A stretch of DNA of 64,000 bases from Limonium bicolor (taxonomy: Eukaryota; Streptophyta; Magnoliopsida; Caryophyllales; Plumbaginaceae). How positions within the stretch are numbered: position 1 is the first letter of the stretch; each line of letters begins with the position of its first letter. Under the pieces are notes generated by a model that saw only the letters and a program-made list of their open reading frames with translations, did no database searches and was not told where the DNA came from. Below, in pieces: positions 1 through 12,292 of the stretch. Where the stretch lies: the NCBI GenBank assembly GCA_023374045.1, contig CM041776.1, forward strand, positions 120,919,000 through 120,982,999, given 5' to 3'. The position numbers were made by a program, and so were the translations under genes.

Positions 1-742
1 GGAAATGTCTAACACTTTCAAAATATTTTCTCCTAGTTAGACATCATTTGTCTCCCTCTCCAAACATAATCCATGGCATGGCACTGGGCTAGTAACATCC
101 TTTATCACAGTCTGGATTTCTTTAGGCGGGGCATTAGGGTGACAAACCTCCCCTAATTGCAGCCTAGTTTTTTACAAGGTGGGGTGCTAGGGATGTTATT
201 GTCTTCCTAGTTGCAGCCGGGATTTCAGAATCATCTAACTCCCTTCCACTCGATTTCAATGTTTTTTGTTTTTAATGTTTTAAAACCTAGGAGTTAGAGA
301 CGTTATTAGGGTTTGACCGAGAGTATCCCATTCAGGATACTTCTCTCTAAATCCTACATTTCGACATAAATTTATTACCCCATCTTTCGAGCCTCGGCAC
401 TTACCATTCATTAAGTGTTGCACTCGAGGGGGTACATAGGGTGATCCTTGGGGATCATCCGACCTTTCGCAACAAAATGATTTTCCTCAACCAATTTTAA
501 ACCTCAAACCCGAAAACCTGGGATCTCTACTCAAGCTTTAATTGCCTCAAACACTCAAATTATTAGCCAAACTCCAAATCATTCCAAACTCAAATCATCT
601 CCAGAATCCCGAATTTTTCCAAACTTATAAAGTCTTATAGGCCCGAGCGCCACACAGACTCGAACATCTCAATTTCTCACCATTTTAAGATTCAAACGTC
701 TCATAGACCCGAGCATCTCATAGATCTTAATATCTCATTCTC
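1..742 (+). mobile_element. Ogre-like LTR fragment (outermost layer)
   Basis: This stretch matches 26399 to about 27226 and 46867 to about 47700, the same segment of both LTRs of element B, but is more diverged. Shared landmarks are the repeated GCGGGGCA-type phrases near 125-190 and the phrase beginning CCCATCTTTCGAGCCTCGG near 380. Similarity stops at 742, where the left LTR of element A begins, so A was inserted into this older LTR. The fragment is in the same orientation as B. It has no coding potential. Confidence 0.85.
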
Positions 743-1454
743 TATAACACCCACTCGAAAAACTCATAATAATCACTCTCGTAGTAATCATCTCTCGAAG
801 CGTAATTAGAGACGTCTCACAGCGGAAGTTAAACTACATTAATTCTCACTTGGGTGTCACATGCCATTACTCGCCCATGCGAATAAAAAGAAGCATAACC
901 GAAATATAACAATAACAACAACTAACCGCAGTGATTAACGAGATATTTACTACTTTACCCTATATACAAACCAATACCTACGACAAGTGAGCATTTAAAG
1001 AGTTCTCAAGATTTTAACGTGCTAACCAATTTAATTCTACACATACAATAAATGAAAGTCGAGGTCGTCTACCCACATTCCCGCACTCCGGCTTCACGAC
1101 TCGATCCACAACCTGAAATATGTTGGCCGCAGAAGGGGCTCAGCAAACTATATGCTGGTATGCTAAAGTGTAATCCTAGACCCTTTAGGTCACTTAGGTC
1201 AATTAGCCGTCTGAACATGAGGTTGATTACATGCTAGTTCATTTTACAGTTTATGTAAGTGATAGTAGATAACATGCATAAGCATACAGTAATCCATCAA
1301 GTGACAATTCATACATTACATACAATCCACAACATACCAGATACCATGTTCTATAAACAGTCGTACAATGTACAGTAAACATTCATACAAACGCGTAGTT
1401 ACTTCACTCGAGATGTTAGTAGTTTTTCCTTCGAAATATATTAACAACCATTCA

Positions 1455-1899
1455 TGTGATACCCAGTGTAGGGGTCACCTCCCACATCGATCGGGAGAGC
1501 GCACGAACCACACCTTATAGGTGTGGGGATACTCTTGCCTTGTGTGAGGCCGTTTGGGGATGGTACCCCGAAAGCAAAACCTTGCGGGCTGCGGCCCAAA
1601 GCGGACAATATCACACAAGTGGGTTGATTACTGGGCTGTTACAGATGGTATCAGAGCCAGACCCAGGTCGGTGTGCCAGCGGGGATGCTGGGCTCCCAAG
1701 GGGGGTAGAGTGTGATACCCAGTGTAGGGGTCACCTCCCAAATCGATCGGGAGAGCGCACGAACCACACCTTATAGGTGTGGGGATACTCTTGCCTTGTG
1801 TGAGGCCTTTTGGGGATGGTACCCCGAAAGCAAAACTGTGGGGGCTGCGGCCCAAAGCGGACAATATCACACAAGTGGGTTGATTACTGGGCTGTTACA
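1455..1899 (+). mobile_element. TRIM (miniature LTR retrotransposon), complete
   Basis: This 445-bp element has two 189-bp direct repeats (1455-1643 and 1711-1899), each starting TGTGATACCC and ending GGGCTGTTACA. Between them are only 67 bp, holding a primer-binding site TGGTATCAGAGCC two bases after the left LTR and a purine tract ending AAGGGGGGTAGAG against the right LTR. The flanks are a perfect 5-bp duplication ATTCA (1450-1454 and 1900-1904). The other LTR of element A, near 22318-22325, shows the empty site. Such elements encode nothing and depend on proteins from other retrotransposons. The two LTRs differ at only about half a dozen positions. The phrase AAAGCGGACAATATC near the LTR end is common in plant TRIM LTRs. 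Confidence 0.95.
1646..1658 (+). other. Primer-binding site of the TRIM (tRNA-iMet)
   Basis: TGGTATCAGAGCC lies two bases after the left LTR. It is complementary to the 3' end of plant initiator methionine tRNA, the usual primer of plant LTR retrotransposons. Confidence 0.93.
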
Positions 1900-3299
1900 A
1901 TTCAAGTCTTACTCTCGATATCCATGGGTGTCGTGTTGGGACAACCCGTAAATAACCTTACTGAACAGTAGTCCTCCCGTACACACGAAGTGCTCATTGC
2001 CAAGGATCATTCAATCCCGGGGCTTCCACTTGCCTAATAAAGGCGTCCATGAATGGCCGAAGCTGTGTGCTAAAGTCGGCACCCAGGTCCAACAGTCTAT
2101 CTAGGCCCGTCGGAATATAGAGGGAGTCGGTCCGATACGGACGTTATACTCCAGTGATCACCAACGAGCAACCAACTAGTCGAAACTAATTGGATTCCCA
2201 TACCATTTACCATAACCAACACTCTCCAATGTATGATTAATCCTTAATCAACTACCCTACGTAAATACTTAGGTCTTAAAGAAGTCTTTACCATTATTAC
2301 CTTTGAAGTCTTATGTACTTCCCTAGACATAGTCTAGGTTATAGTCATGTCCGAGTATCAAGCTCTAGAGACTGAGGATCTTGAGTCTCATTCCTAAGTG
2401 TTTTACTTAGGTCAGTTAGGGATAAAGTTCCCGAGTATTAGTATTCCAACCGCATAAACAATCATAGTAATATTGTCCGAAGACGTCTCGCACAATAATA
2501 ATTGCTTACCAACCTTATAACTAATCCACACAATCATGTATAGCAAACATATAAATCTTGTCACATTGTCAATCAATACCCAAACCGAGGCTTCCCTCAG
2601 AGGTTCGGACCACACAATGAACATACCGTACACCGTCGACGCTCACGTAATAATCCCCGCGTAGTCTCTAGCGCTCACAATGCTCGCGTCTACCCTCGTA
2701 CCTCTGGTACATACGTTGTTCTAATATCAATATATATATATATTCCAAAACTCACTTAACCATCCTAGACTAAATGCTTACTTCCATCTCGTAGCTAACC
2801 CTTAGTTGACCTCTTGTTCAACTCGTTGTTCGTTAATCTTAGGGGTTTACGCTTCAGCCACTCGTTATTCTTTACGAGTGTGTAATTGTTGTTACGATAG
2901 TAATACTTGTCACGTGGAAGTTTCGTTCACAATTTGTTTACTTATTGTCGGGTTGCATGCACGCAGAGATAATGTTACGTGCACGCATGTATGATGTCTA
3001 AACATTTTGTTATTTGAGATAGTTTACGTAGTTTGTTTACGAACATACACGGACATTTATATATACACAAATACGTATGTATTATAGTTGTAGTTATGCG
3101 TTGTCGTTTACTCACCCTTGTACACACACGTGAGATGTTATACACTCGTATATGCGTGTAAAGTTATTGTCGTTACATTCGTGTTTTACATGTAATCGTA
3201 TAATCCCGTATGTAACTCGTTATTCCAATTATATCTAATGTCACGTTATAAATTCCCTTGATATATTCGTAGGGTTCTCCTCGTAACAAAATTCCAACC

Positions 3300-5500
3300 A
3301 TATCTTATACTTCCAGAATTCACCCACTTACCCCATCATTTAATGTAAATGTATATAATGCATATTTTCTCTTTAATAACCCCTTTATGACAATTACTTT
3401 CATACTTAAATATAATGTCACATTATATCACCCAAAAACTTTATATTATAACCTGCCCATATATATATTATTCCAAACAACCCTTTTTATTTTTGGTAAT
3501 TCCCCTCTTCATCCCATATGTTTGTTTATTTACAAAACTACCCCATACTCCATACTTGTTATATTCATACCTTAGTAATTTATAATCCAAGATATTCCAA
3601 CCTTATAATATACATATATATGTATATATATTACGAACCGCTCCATTACTCATTCAGATTTACTTGCTCACCCATATGTTTCTCTTAATTATAATGTAAC
3701 TCCCCTTATTTTATAAACTCCCATTTAATTACTTTAAAACTTTATAATATACACTTTAATTATTTTTAAATACCAAAATTAACCCAACACTTCTCTTAAT
3801 TCTTAATAACCCCACCTGTTCGATTTAGATGTATCTTAACCCATACTTTCATCATTTACACTTTGGCCCATATTTATGTTGCAACTTACAATTTAATATC
3901 AACTTTATATTATACACGTTGATCTCTTTAATCCCAAAATCCAACCAAAATTTCTCCAAATTTTCGAACATGCCCAAAGGTTGTTCAAATTCCCATTTCC
4001 ACCCAAATTTTTTGTTATTTACCAAGTAGCCCATAAGTTTTATAAAATATTACATTTTAATACTTAAACTATATGTTACACTCCTTAATTAAATAAATTA
4101 CCAAACCAACTCATAATTTACCCAAATTTACATACAAACCCATAAGCGTTATTTAAATCCTGTTCCAACCCTAATCTTTCAGAAATTACATTATAGACCC
4201 ATGGATTTTTAAATTGTTACACATTAGCACTTAACCATATATTATAACCCTTATTTAATCCAACAAACTAACCCGAAAATTCTTTTAATTCCCAAACAGA
4301 CCTCTAGGTCTTAGTATTTATTTTCCAACACCTATATTTTTCAGTAATTATATAAATACCCCATTTCTTTTTATAAATGTTATTTTTAACTTAACATTTC
4401 TCTAAATACCTAAAATAATTATTTTCATCATTTAATTTGGTCAACCCTCACATGTGGTCAAGGCCGACCACCTAAATTATCCCTTTGACTAGATTGAGTA
4501 TTATTTACGAAAATATCCCAATTGATTCTCTATTTTTATATTTAACCCTTAATTTTATAAATTCACATCTTATACTCCTAGACATCCTAAAATTAATCCC
4601 TTTCGGTTTTGATTATGCTTAGTGCTCTATATTTCTTTTCAATTATATTTTGACCCCATATATAATTTATTTATTTACTTAGACATTTTATAAGGTTTTT
4701 AAATCATTCAAACCATGTCAAAAGCTTATAAATATACCAATATTTTTTTCTAGTATATTCGTAGATGGTTATACGTACTAGTATTATTATTTTGCACTAG
4801 AAATTCATACAACTTTCTAAATCAACTTTATAGATTCAATGATAACTATTAAGGCTCAAATATGCCTAATACATAGCCTAAATCCATGGCCTTAAAATAG
4901 TCTATTAATAATTTTTTTAAATGACATTAGAAAGTCCTCAAAACAATTATTTTCTACACATTTTTAGGATTTAAATACTACACATATGTGCAACTACCTC
5001 TCAGTTTTGTACAGATTAATAAATCAATTCCCTTAAGCTCATTTCCCATCCATAATATAAAATAGTTAAAGACTCATTATACTTAATAATAATCAAATAC
5101 TTAACCCTTAATTTTCTCCATGCATTTAGGATCTAACAGCACATAATCACCCATATATTTGTATAATGCACTCGGCACTATTTAATTTTGCAAACTCATA
5201 ACTCTAAAATAGAACATCAAAATATGGTTTAGGTGTTTTTACCTATTTTGATCTCCAGGAACTTATTTCCACCAGCCGAAAGTAACCCTTTCTCGGCCTA
5301 TATATACAGACATGTCATGGTTAAATTTTTGTACCAAAATTCCTCCTTAACCATCATATCACCCTTAAGGTCTTTAAGGACATATTTACCTCTTTAAACC
5401 TTGATTTCTTCCCCTTGTAATTTTCCCATAGCTCACGTTTTTCTAATGGAGCACAGCGCCTCCTTTCGGTCACCATTACACAATGAGAATAAATTGTGTT
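3300..5500. other. AT-rich part of the element A LTR, no gene
   Basis: On the plus strand this stretch is rich in A, T and C and poor in G. It has no ORF of substance, and the few short reading frames have no recognisable content. The part up to about 3740 is matched by 49590-49917; the rest is seen only once in the window. Confidence 0.6.
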
Positions 5501-6351
<851 letters not shown>

Positions 6352-6465
6352 TGAATCACACCGAAGGGAGAAGGCAATCTTAGGAGCAGATTACCTTGCT
6401 GGTGTATTTTTGTTCTGGTTCCTGTAGTTCGAAATAGTAGCTCAACTGGAGGTTTTCTTTGTTTT

Positions 6466-7048
6466 TGTAGATCTTGTAACGCTATTTCTTAGTGAGGTAG
6501 TTATTCAAGGTATATCCGACTGTGAGTAATTGTCTAACGATGAACCTAGACATATGAAAGTATCAAATAGTGAGGAGAGAATGCAGATACACGTGAATCT
6601 TTCACTAAATTGACTCGTATCAAGCACGATACTAAAACTTCACAAGGAAAACAGGCTTTCCTTGTGTAAACACGTAACTAGACTAGGCTTAACTCTAATC
6701 CTATATCGTTACTACAACTCTCACGAGAATACTCTCAAACCTAGGTTTTTCTCTCCCTTTGTAAAAACATCATTTGTTTCTTCGACTACTTCACTTAAAT
6801 AGCTCACACAAATTACAACCTTAAAGCAAATTAATAAAGTAGGAGATAAGTCAATTCTAAAGTGAGAGTATAAAATCTTTTAGATTTTATACTCATTATA
6901 GTTTAAGATAAGATTTTTCCTAAAATATCTCCAACAGAAATATTCTTAACCGTGACCTCATACTTCAGTCCTTGCTACCTTCAAGTGGTTGTGTCATGTA
7001 CTCAGATCGCAGTATGTTACACAGAGTTGTTAATAAAAAACATCAACA
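6466..7048 (-). repeat. Copia 3' LTR
   Basis: 583 bp, nearly identical to 14136-14719. It holds a 13-bp inverted repeat around TATAAAA (6866-6894). Confidence 0.94.
6866..6894. promoter_or_regulatory. Perfect inverted repeat carrying TATA motifs in the Copia LTR
   Basis: The arms GAGTATAAAATCT and AGATTTTATACTC are separated by 3 bases. The same structure is at 14538-14567 with a 4-base loop. It puts a TATAAAA-type box on both strands. A core-promoter role is inferred from the motif only. Confidence 0.5.
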
Positions 7049-7064
7049 TTTTCCCTCTTTTTTT
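7049..7064 (-). other. Polypurine tract of the Copia element
   Basis: On the minus strand AAAAAAAGAGGGAAAA directly precedes the 3' LTR, where plus-strand DNA priming is expected. Confidence 0.85.
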
Positions 7065-7553
7065 ATTAAGGCAAACTCTGTATAATGTGTCGATGTAGTT
7101 CCCCTGAATGACTGCATTGATTGAGCTACACAATATGCTTGTACTTCCCCCTCAATGTATGATAATCAGTATGTAAAAACAAAGCGAGGAGTGAAGTAAT
7201 CACATGGAATAGTAAGAATAATAATCATGCATATGAACCAGAAATCACAACATTAATCTAAAAATATAGTTTCTGACACACATATTAATTTCCCCCCCTT
7301 TTGCCGAATCAAAAGAGGGGTTAGACAAGCCAAAAAGAATCCAGCAGCAATCCAAAATTACAAGTTTGTCACACATGTTTTCCCAAATGATCTAGGCCGC
7401 AAAAGAAAGTGTAGCAGTGAGCAAGGAGTAACTAAGAAAACTTAGAAAGTTTTCTCAAAGCAAAAGGGAAGAAGTGTCTTTTGGAGCTGAGTGCTGGGTT
7501 TCAAGAGTAGAATACGCTTTTCCAAGCATGCTAATTAGTGATCAAAGTGTTAA
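7065..7553. other. Copia 3' untranslated region, no gene
   Basis: About 490 bp between the stop of the extra 3' ORF and the polypurine tract. No ORF or repeat of note is seen. Confidence 0.6.
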
Positions 7554-8836
7554 TCATAGCCAGCAAGGTTGATTCATGAGAAGTGGGAGGTTGATGCGGT
7601 GCAGTAGCTTCTTGGTTCGGTGGAGGATTCTTGAGTTGCCAACCAGATGAAGTGTGCTCGATAGACATCTTGCAAGTGTATGGGTTCCCAAGTAATGAGA
7701 GCCCTTCATTGGTACACTGGCCATGTTGTCAAGAGGAACATGATAAAATCGAAACACCTTTGTCAGCCACAGAGGATACGAGATGACTGGTTTCTGACTG
7801 TTGATCACCTTTTTCCAATGTTCAATCATGACCTTAGGAAGGGAAATTTCTAGCTTATGTTCTAGACACCACATGATAGCCAAATAACAGGAGTAACATG
7901 CTCTCTCGCATGTCATTTCTTGGAGTAATGACCTGATAAGCAAAAGATGCAGCTGTCTTGGAAGTGCACCAAAATCACGCTGCAGATAATTTCTCAGACG
8001 AGTACTAGCATTGGTTAACCCATAGTGTCTCTGTACATCTTTGAGAGGAACAATATCAATTTTTTGAGGATTGAAGTCGGACAACCCGACCAACGGAACC
8101 TTCAAAATATTAGCTAGCAATCCAGGGGACAAAGTAATACAGACACCACCAACCGTAGATTGCAATTCAGTGATCATAGACATGTTGGTTACAAACTGTA
8201 GAAGTGCTTCAGGATAGTAGACAGTTTCAGAGCTAAATAAATTATCCCATTTCTGAAACTTTATAAACTCAGCAATGTCAACCTGTTCATGTGCGTGAAG
8301 CCATTCACAATCGATAACCTTTCCCATAAGCGGATCAGACAGGCTCACATCACGGATAAAAAGAGGTTTCTGGGGAAACTTACGAGAATCTTTACCCAAG
8401 ACACGCGACCGCGGGCGCGAGATAGTAATCTTGCATTTCTTGGTTGCCTTGGCACCCGAAACTCCTACAGGTGACTTCTCAACATCTGGAGATGGAGCCA
8501 CCGAAGACGGTGCTTGGGGTTTCCATTGATTTTGAGTGCGCGAGCGAGTCGAGGGTTCAGCCACAGCTGAAGAATGTGGTTGATCGACCGATGCACAGCC
8601 TATTGGAGTCACAGAGCCAGCTTGCGGAGATGACTGTGAGACAGAATCAGCAACTTGGGCAGAGAGGGTCTTTTCAGCAGTCTTGAGGGACTGCATAGCG
8701 GAGTTTTATGGAGTAGAGTTTGTGTAGGGTTTGAAAGGTGATGGGTAGTGGGCGCGGTAGCAGAAGCGGGTGAGTAGTGTTTAGAGGAAGGAGCATTTTG
8801 ATTGCTAGGTGGAGAGGCGGTGTTGGTAGAAGCCAT
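7554..8836 (-). pseudogene. Extra 3' ORF of the Copia element (env-position, plant transposon-type protein)
   Basis: The main open stretch is 7554-8696 (380 codons). A second stretch, starting with Met at 8836 in another frame and rich in Ser, Pro and Thr, overlaps it. The natural start was probably at 8836, with one frameshift near 8690-8720 separating the two parts. The first 110 residues or so are low-complexity and Ser/Pro-rich with a basic patch. The remainder is a compact, Leu-rich region of about 230 residues that resembles the domain annotated in plants as putative plant transposon protein, found in retrotransposon accessory ORFs. The position after pol and before the 3' LTR is where SIRE-type elements carry their env-like gene. 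I see no clear signal peptide or transmembrane segment in the main part, so an envelope function is not supported. Its function is unknown. Confidence 0.65.
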
Positions 8837-9189
8837 GGTTGTGGAAGCGAGAGAGAAACGGCGAAGGAAGGAAGACGAAGCGGGAGAGTAGAAGAGAAAA
8901 GAATGGCGGAATTGAAAATGAGAAAGAAAACCGAAATCAAAAGACTAATCGTATTCTTTTCCTTTTCTTTTTTTTATAAGGAAAAAAAAACTTAGTGCGG
9001 ACGATAAAATGAAACGAAATCAATGAGAAACTGATGACAGTAAACAAAACGAGGATTGGGCCTGACCATTGGTAAACCACTAGTAGCAAACTCACAAATT
9101 TGAACATAGAACGCAAGGATAATATGACTAGTAACCCACACTTTTGAAACAAAAAAAATAAAATTAACATAGTGGTGAAAACCATACCT

Positions 9190-9896
9190 TAAGGAATGTT
9201 GATCATCCCAAGTTCAAATCGAAGATAATTGAACTGATCTCTACCCAAAGGTTTGGTGAAGAGGTCCGCAATTTGTGTATTTGTGGGACAATGAAGAAGT
9301 TGTATGGTGCCTTTTTCAACTTGATCATGGAGAAAATGATGATGGATCTCTATGTGCTTAGATCGAGAATGATGAACCTGGCCATATGATATACCAAAGT
9401 CATTAAGTTGATGACGAAGCCATAAGGTTTGTGCACAACATGCAGTAGCAGTGACATATTCAGCTTCCGTGGTGGAAAGAGCAACAACAGCTTGCTTGCG
9501 AGAAGACTAAGAGATGAGACTGTTACCCAGAAAACTGAGCTGAGCCAGAAGTGCTTTTCCGATCAGTTAGAGACCCACCAAATCAGTGTCCGTGTAAGCA
9601 AGCAAGGTAGGTGAAATACCAGCAGGATAAAACAAACCAAGGGTGAGTGTGCCACACAAATAACGAAAAATGCGTTTAACAACCTTAACATGCGGAATTC
9701 GCGGAGAAGATTGCACAAAAGCATACACTATGCATTATGTCGGGACGACTGGCTGTAAGATATAACAAAGATCCAATCATCCCTCTGTAGTTCTTTTCAT
9801 CAGCAAGCTCAGCGGTGGACTCAGTACCTAGTTTAAGAGTCGTTGACATAGGAGTGAGAAGAGACTTAGCATCCTGAAACTGATATTTTTAAGAAG
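9190..9896 (-). pseudogene. Copia RNase H region, heavily disrupted
   Basis: This continues the reverse transcriptase downstream on the minus strand. Conceptual translation in shifting frames gives the hallmarks of Copia RNase H: a KSTSG-type motif near 9520-9550, a TEAEY-like motif near 9455-9475, and a C-terminal stretch ending in an ADLFTKPL-like motif near 9245-9275. Several stops and frame changes interrupt it, so no functional enzyme is encoded. The domain normally degrades the RNA strand of the RNA/DNA hybrid during reverse transcription. Confidence 0.8.
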
Positions 9897-10850
9897 TTAT
9901 GAAGTGTACTTCGTTTGACTGATGTGTGTGCCCGCAGAAGTCTGGCGGATCTGTAGCCCGAGAAAGTATGTAAGTTCACCCATGTTGCTCATTTGAAACT
10001 CATTTGACATAAGAGTCTCAAATTCCTTAGCTAATGCAGAATTTGTGGACCCAAAAATGATATCATCCACATAGATTTGAATGAGTAACATCTCAGAACC
10101 CAGATTCCGTAAAAATAAGGTGCTATCTACTGTTCCCCGACTAAAACTTTGTTGAAGAAGAAAAATAGTAAGTCTATCATACCAGGCACGAGGTGCCTGT
10201 TTCAATCCATAAAGTGCTTTCATGAGACGATAGACATCATTTGGTCGTTTTGAGTCTTCAAAGCCAGAAGGCTGAGTAACATACACTTCTTCCTTTAGAT
10301 AACCATTTAAGAATGCACACTTCACATCCATTTGATATAATTGAAACTTATTTGCTGCAGCAAATGCAATAAGCAGCCTTATTGCCTCAAGGCGTGCAAC
10401 AGGTGCAAATATCTCATCAAAATCCAATCCTTCTTGCTGATTATAACCCTTAGCCACCAGTCTGGCCTTGTTACGAGAAATGTTGCCAAGTTCATCCAGT
10501 TTATTCCTAAACACCCACTTAGTGCCAATAATATTATGATTTGCAGGATGAGGAACCAATTCCCAAACATCATTACGTGTAAACTCATTAAGCTCCTCAT
10601 GCATCGCATTGATCCAGTCAGAATCAGACAATGCTTCCTTGACTGTTTTAGGTTCAAGTTGTGACAGAAAACCATGATGAGCACATAAGCTTTGAGCTGA
10701 AGAATGAGTCTGGACTCCTGTATGTATGTTGAAAAGAATATTATCAATATTGCCACCTTGTGCCTGCCGAGCAGTTGGAGCACGTACGACAGGAGGTGCT
10801 AAATCATGTTGATCTCTTTGAGTGTGTAACTCTGCATTATCAGTATGCAT
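9897..10850 (-). pseudogene. Copia reverse transcriptase (open but isolated fragment)
   Basis: A 317-codon uninterrupted ORF, the best preserved coding part of the element. It contains the Copia RT landmarks in order: [11 protein letters not shown] near residues 112-122, [18 protein letters not shown] at 127-143, the first catalytic aspartate in [11 protein letters not shown] (D175), [16 protein letters not shown] at 212-227, and the YVDD active site at 260-263 (10062-10073). All three catalytic aspartates are present. The first 60 residues or so belong to the linker after integrase. The ORF ends at a stop before RNase H. In an intact element this is one part of a Gag-Pol polyprotein, so the Met at 10850 is only the first Met in the open stretch and not a real start. 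Confidence 0.93.
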
Positions 10851-11905
10851 ATCAGTATCCTGTATTGTACTAGTGTCTGTGGGAAGATCATCTTGGTGAA
10901 CAGTTGAGTGACAATATCATCATCAGACTCAGTGGCAGTCTCTGTATTTTGATCAGGGATGAAGGATGGTTCTGGCGACGAGTGAGTAACTCTTCCCCCA
11001 AGTTTTGTTTCATCAAACATTACATTAGCAGATTCTTCCACGAGTAGGGTGTGCTTGTTGAACACTCTGTATGCCTTACTATTTTGTGCATAACCAAGAA
11101 TACCCCCTCATCACTCCTATTGTCAAACTTACCCTGAGTTGTAGATTTCTGATTTAGAATATAACACTGACATCCAAAAATGCGAAGATGTGCAAGCGAG
11201 GGTTTCCTCCCCTTAAACAGTTCATGGGGAGTTTTGGAAAGAACTGGTCGGATCAAAGCCCTATTCAGTATGTAACAAGCTGTGTTGATGGCTTCTCCCC
11301 AAAATTTTGTGGCAGACCACTTCCTCTAAGCATTGTACGCGCCATCTCCTACAACGTGTGATTTTTACATTCAACAACACCATTCTGTTGCGGTGTTCGT
11401 GCAGTGGAGTATGTATGAGTGATGCCCTTCTCAGTACAAAACACAGAAAACTGTTGATTAATAAACTCGGTTCCTTGATCAGTATGTATCCATTTTACAT
11501 TCTTCTCTGTTTGTATTTGTACCTATGTAATAAGAGCCTTGAATGACTCAAAGGTTTGATCCTTAGAAAAGAGCAGCTTAACCCAAGTGAATCTCGAGAA
11601 GTCATCAAACGAAAACAATGTATTTCTTTCCTGACCTACTTTCAACTCGCATTGGTCCCATCAGATCCATATGTAGTAACTCAAGAGGACGTTCAATACT
11701 CACTGTGGTCTTGGCGGAGTGATGAATCTTAACTTGCTTACTTAACGCACAATCTTTACACACAGTAGATGAGTCAAGAACCTTTACTGGTAGACCTTCA
11801 ACCAGACCCTTTGTACGCAACCGATTTATAAGTCAATGGTGATCATGTCCAAGTCGACAATGCCATAGCTGAACATCTTCAACAGTTGCAGTTAAACATG
11901 GTACG
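10799..11905 (-). pseudogene. Copia integrase, fragmented
   Basis: Pieces in several frames make up the integrase. At 11605-11820 lies the end of the zinc-binding region, with the CKDC cysteine pair, and the first catalytic aspartate in LHMDLMGP. The second aspartate is in TDQGTEF near 11480 and the glutamate in QNGVVE near 11375. 11020-11256 carries the GCQCYILN-type C-terminal stretch and 10799-11065 the linker toward RT. The glutamate is followed by Cys where Copia integrases usually have Arg. Frames are broken near 11065, 11257-11604 and 11820. The enzyme would insert the DNA copy into the genome. Confidence 0.88.
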
Positions 11906-11949
11906 TCATGGACAGAGGAATTGACGTCTATAATGTAAAGATTTCCCTT

Positions 11950-12260
11950 TCATACTCCTTGTAACAGCAAATCATTTGTCAGCTTATTTCGTACTTGAAA
12001 ACCCTCAGAGTCGAAGATTACTAGAGATGGACCTTTATCGCAGACTTGAGATACACTCGGCAAGTCATGTCCTAACCCCTCAACCAGACAAACCTGATCG
12101 ATATAAGCATCATGACCAACCGTTCCAATTCCTACGATTTTACCTTTTCCATTATTTCCAAACTTAACTTTGCCTCCATTTTGCTCAGTAAGAGAACTGA
12201 ATTTTCTCCTATCACCACTCATATGCCTTGAACACCCGCTATCCATAAGCCACCAATTTT
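11950..12260 (-). pseudogene. Copia aspartic protease region
   Basis: The open stretch 11950-12246 begins at the catalytic motif DSGCSRHM, preceded on the DNA by codons for a NWWLM-like run that lie upstream of a frame break. Copia proteases carry a single D-S/T-G motif and act as dimers to cleave the polyprotein. The downstream part leads into the integrase. It is cut off from gag by stops around 12250-12290. Confidence 0.85.
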
Positions 12261-12292
12261 CTGTATGTGACTCAGATTGTTCCTGTAAAAAA

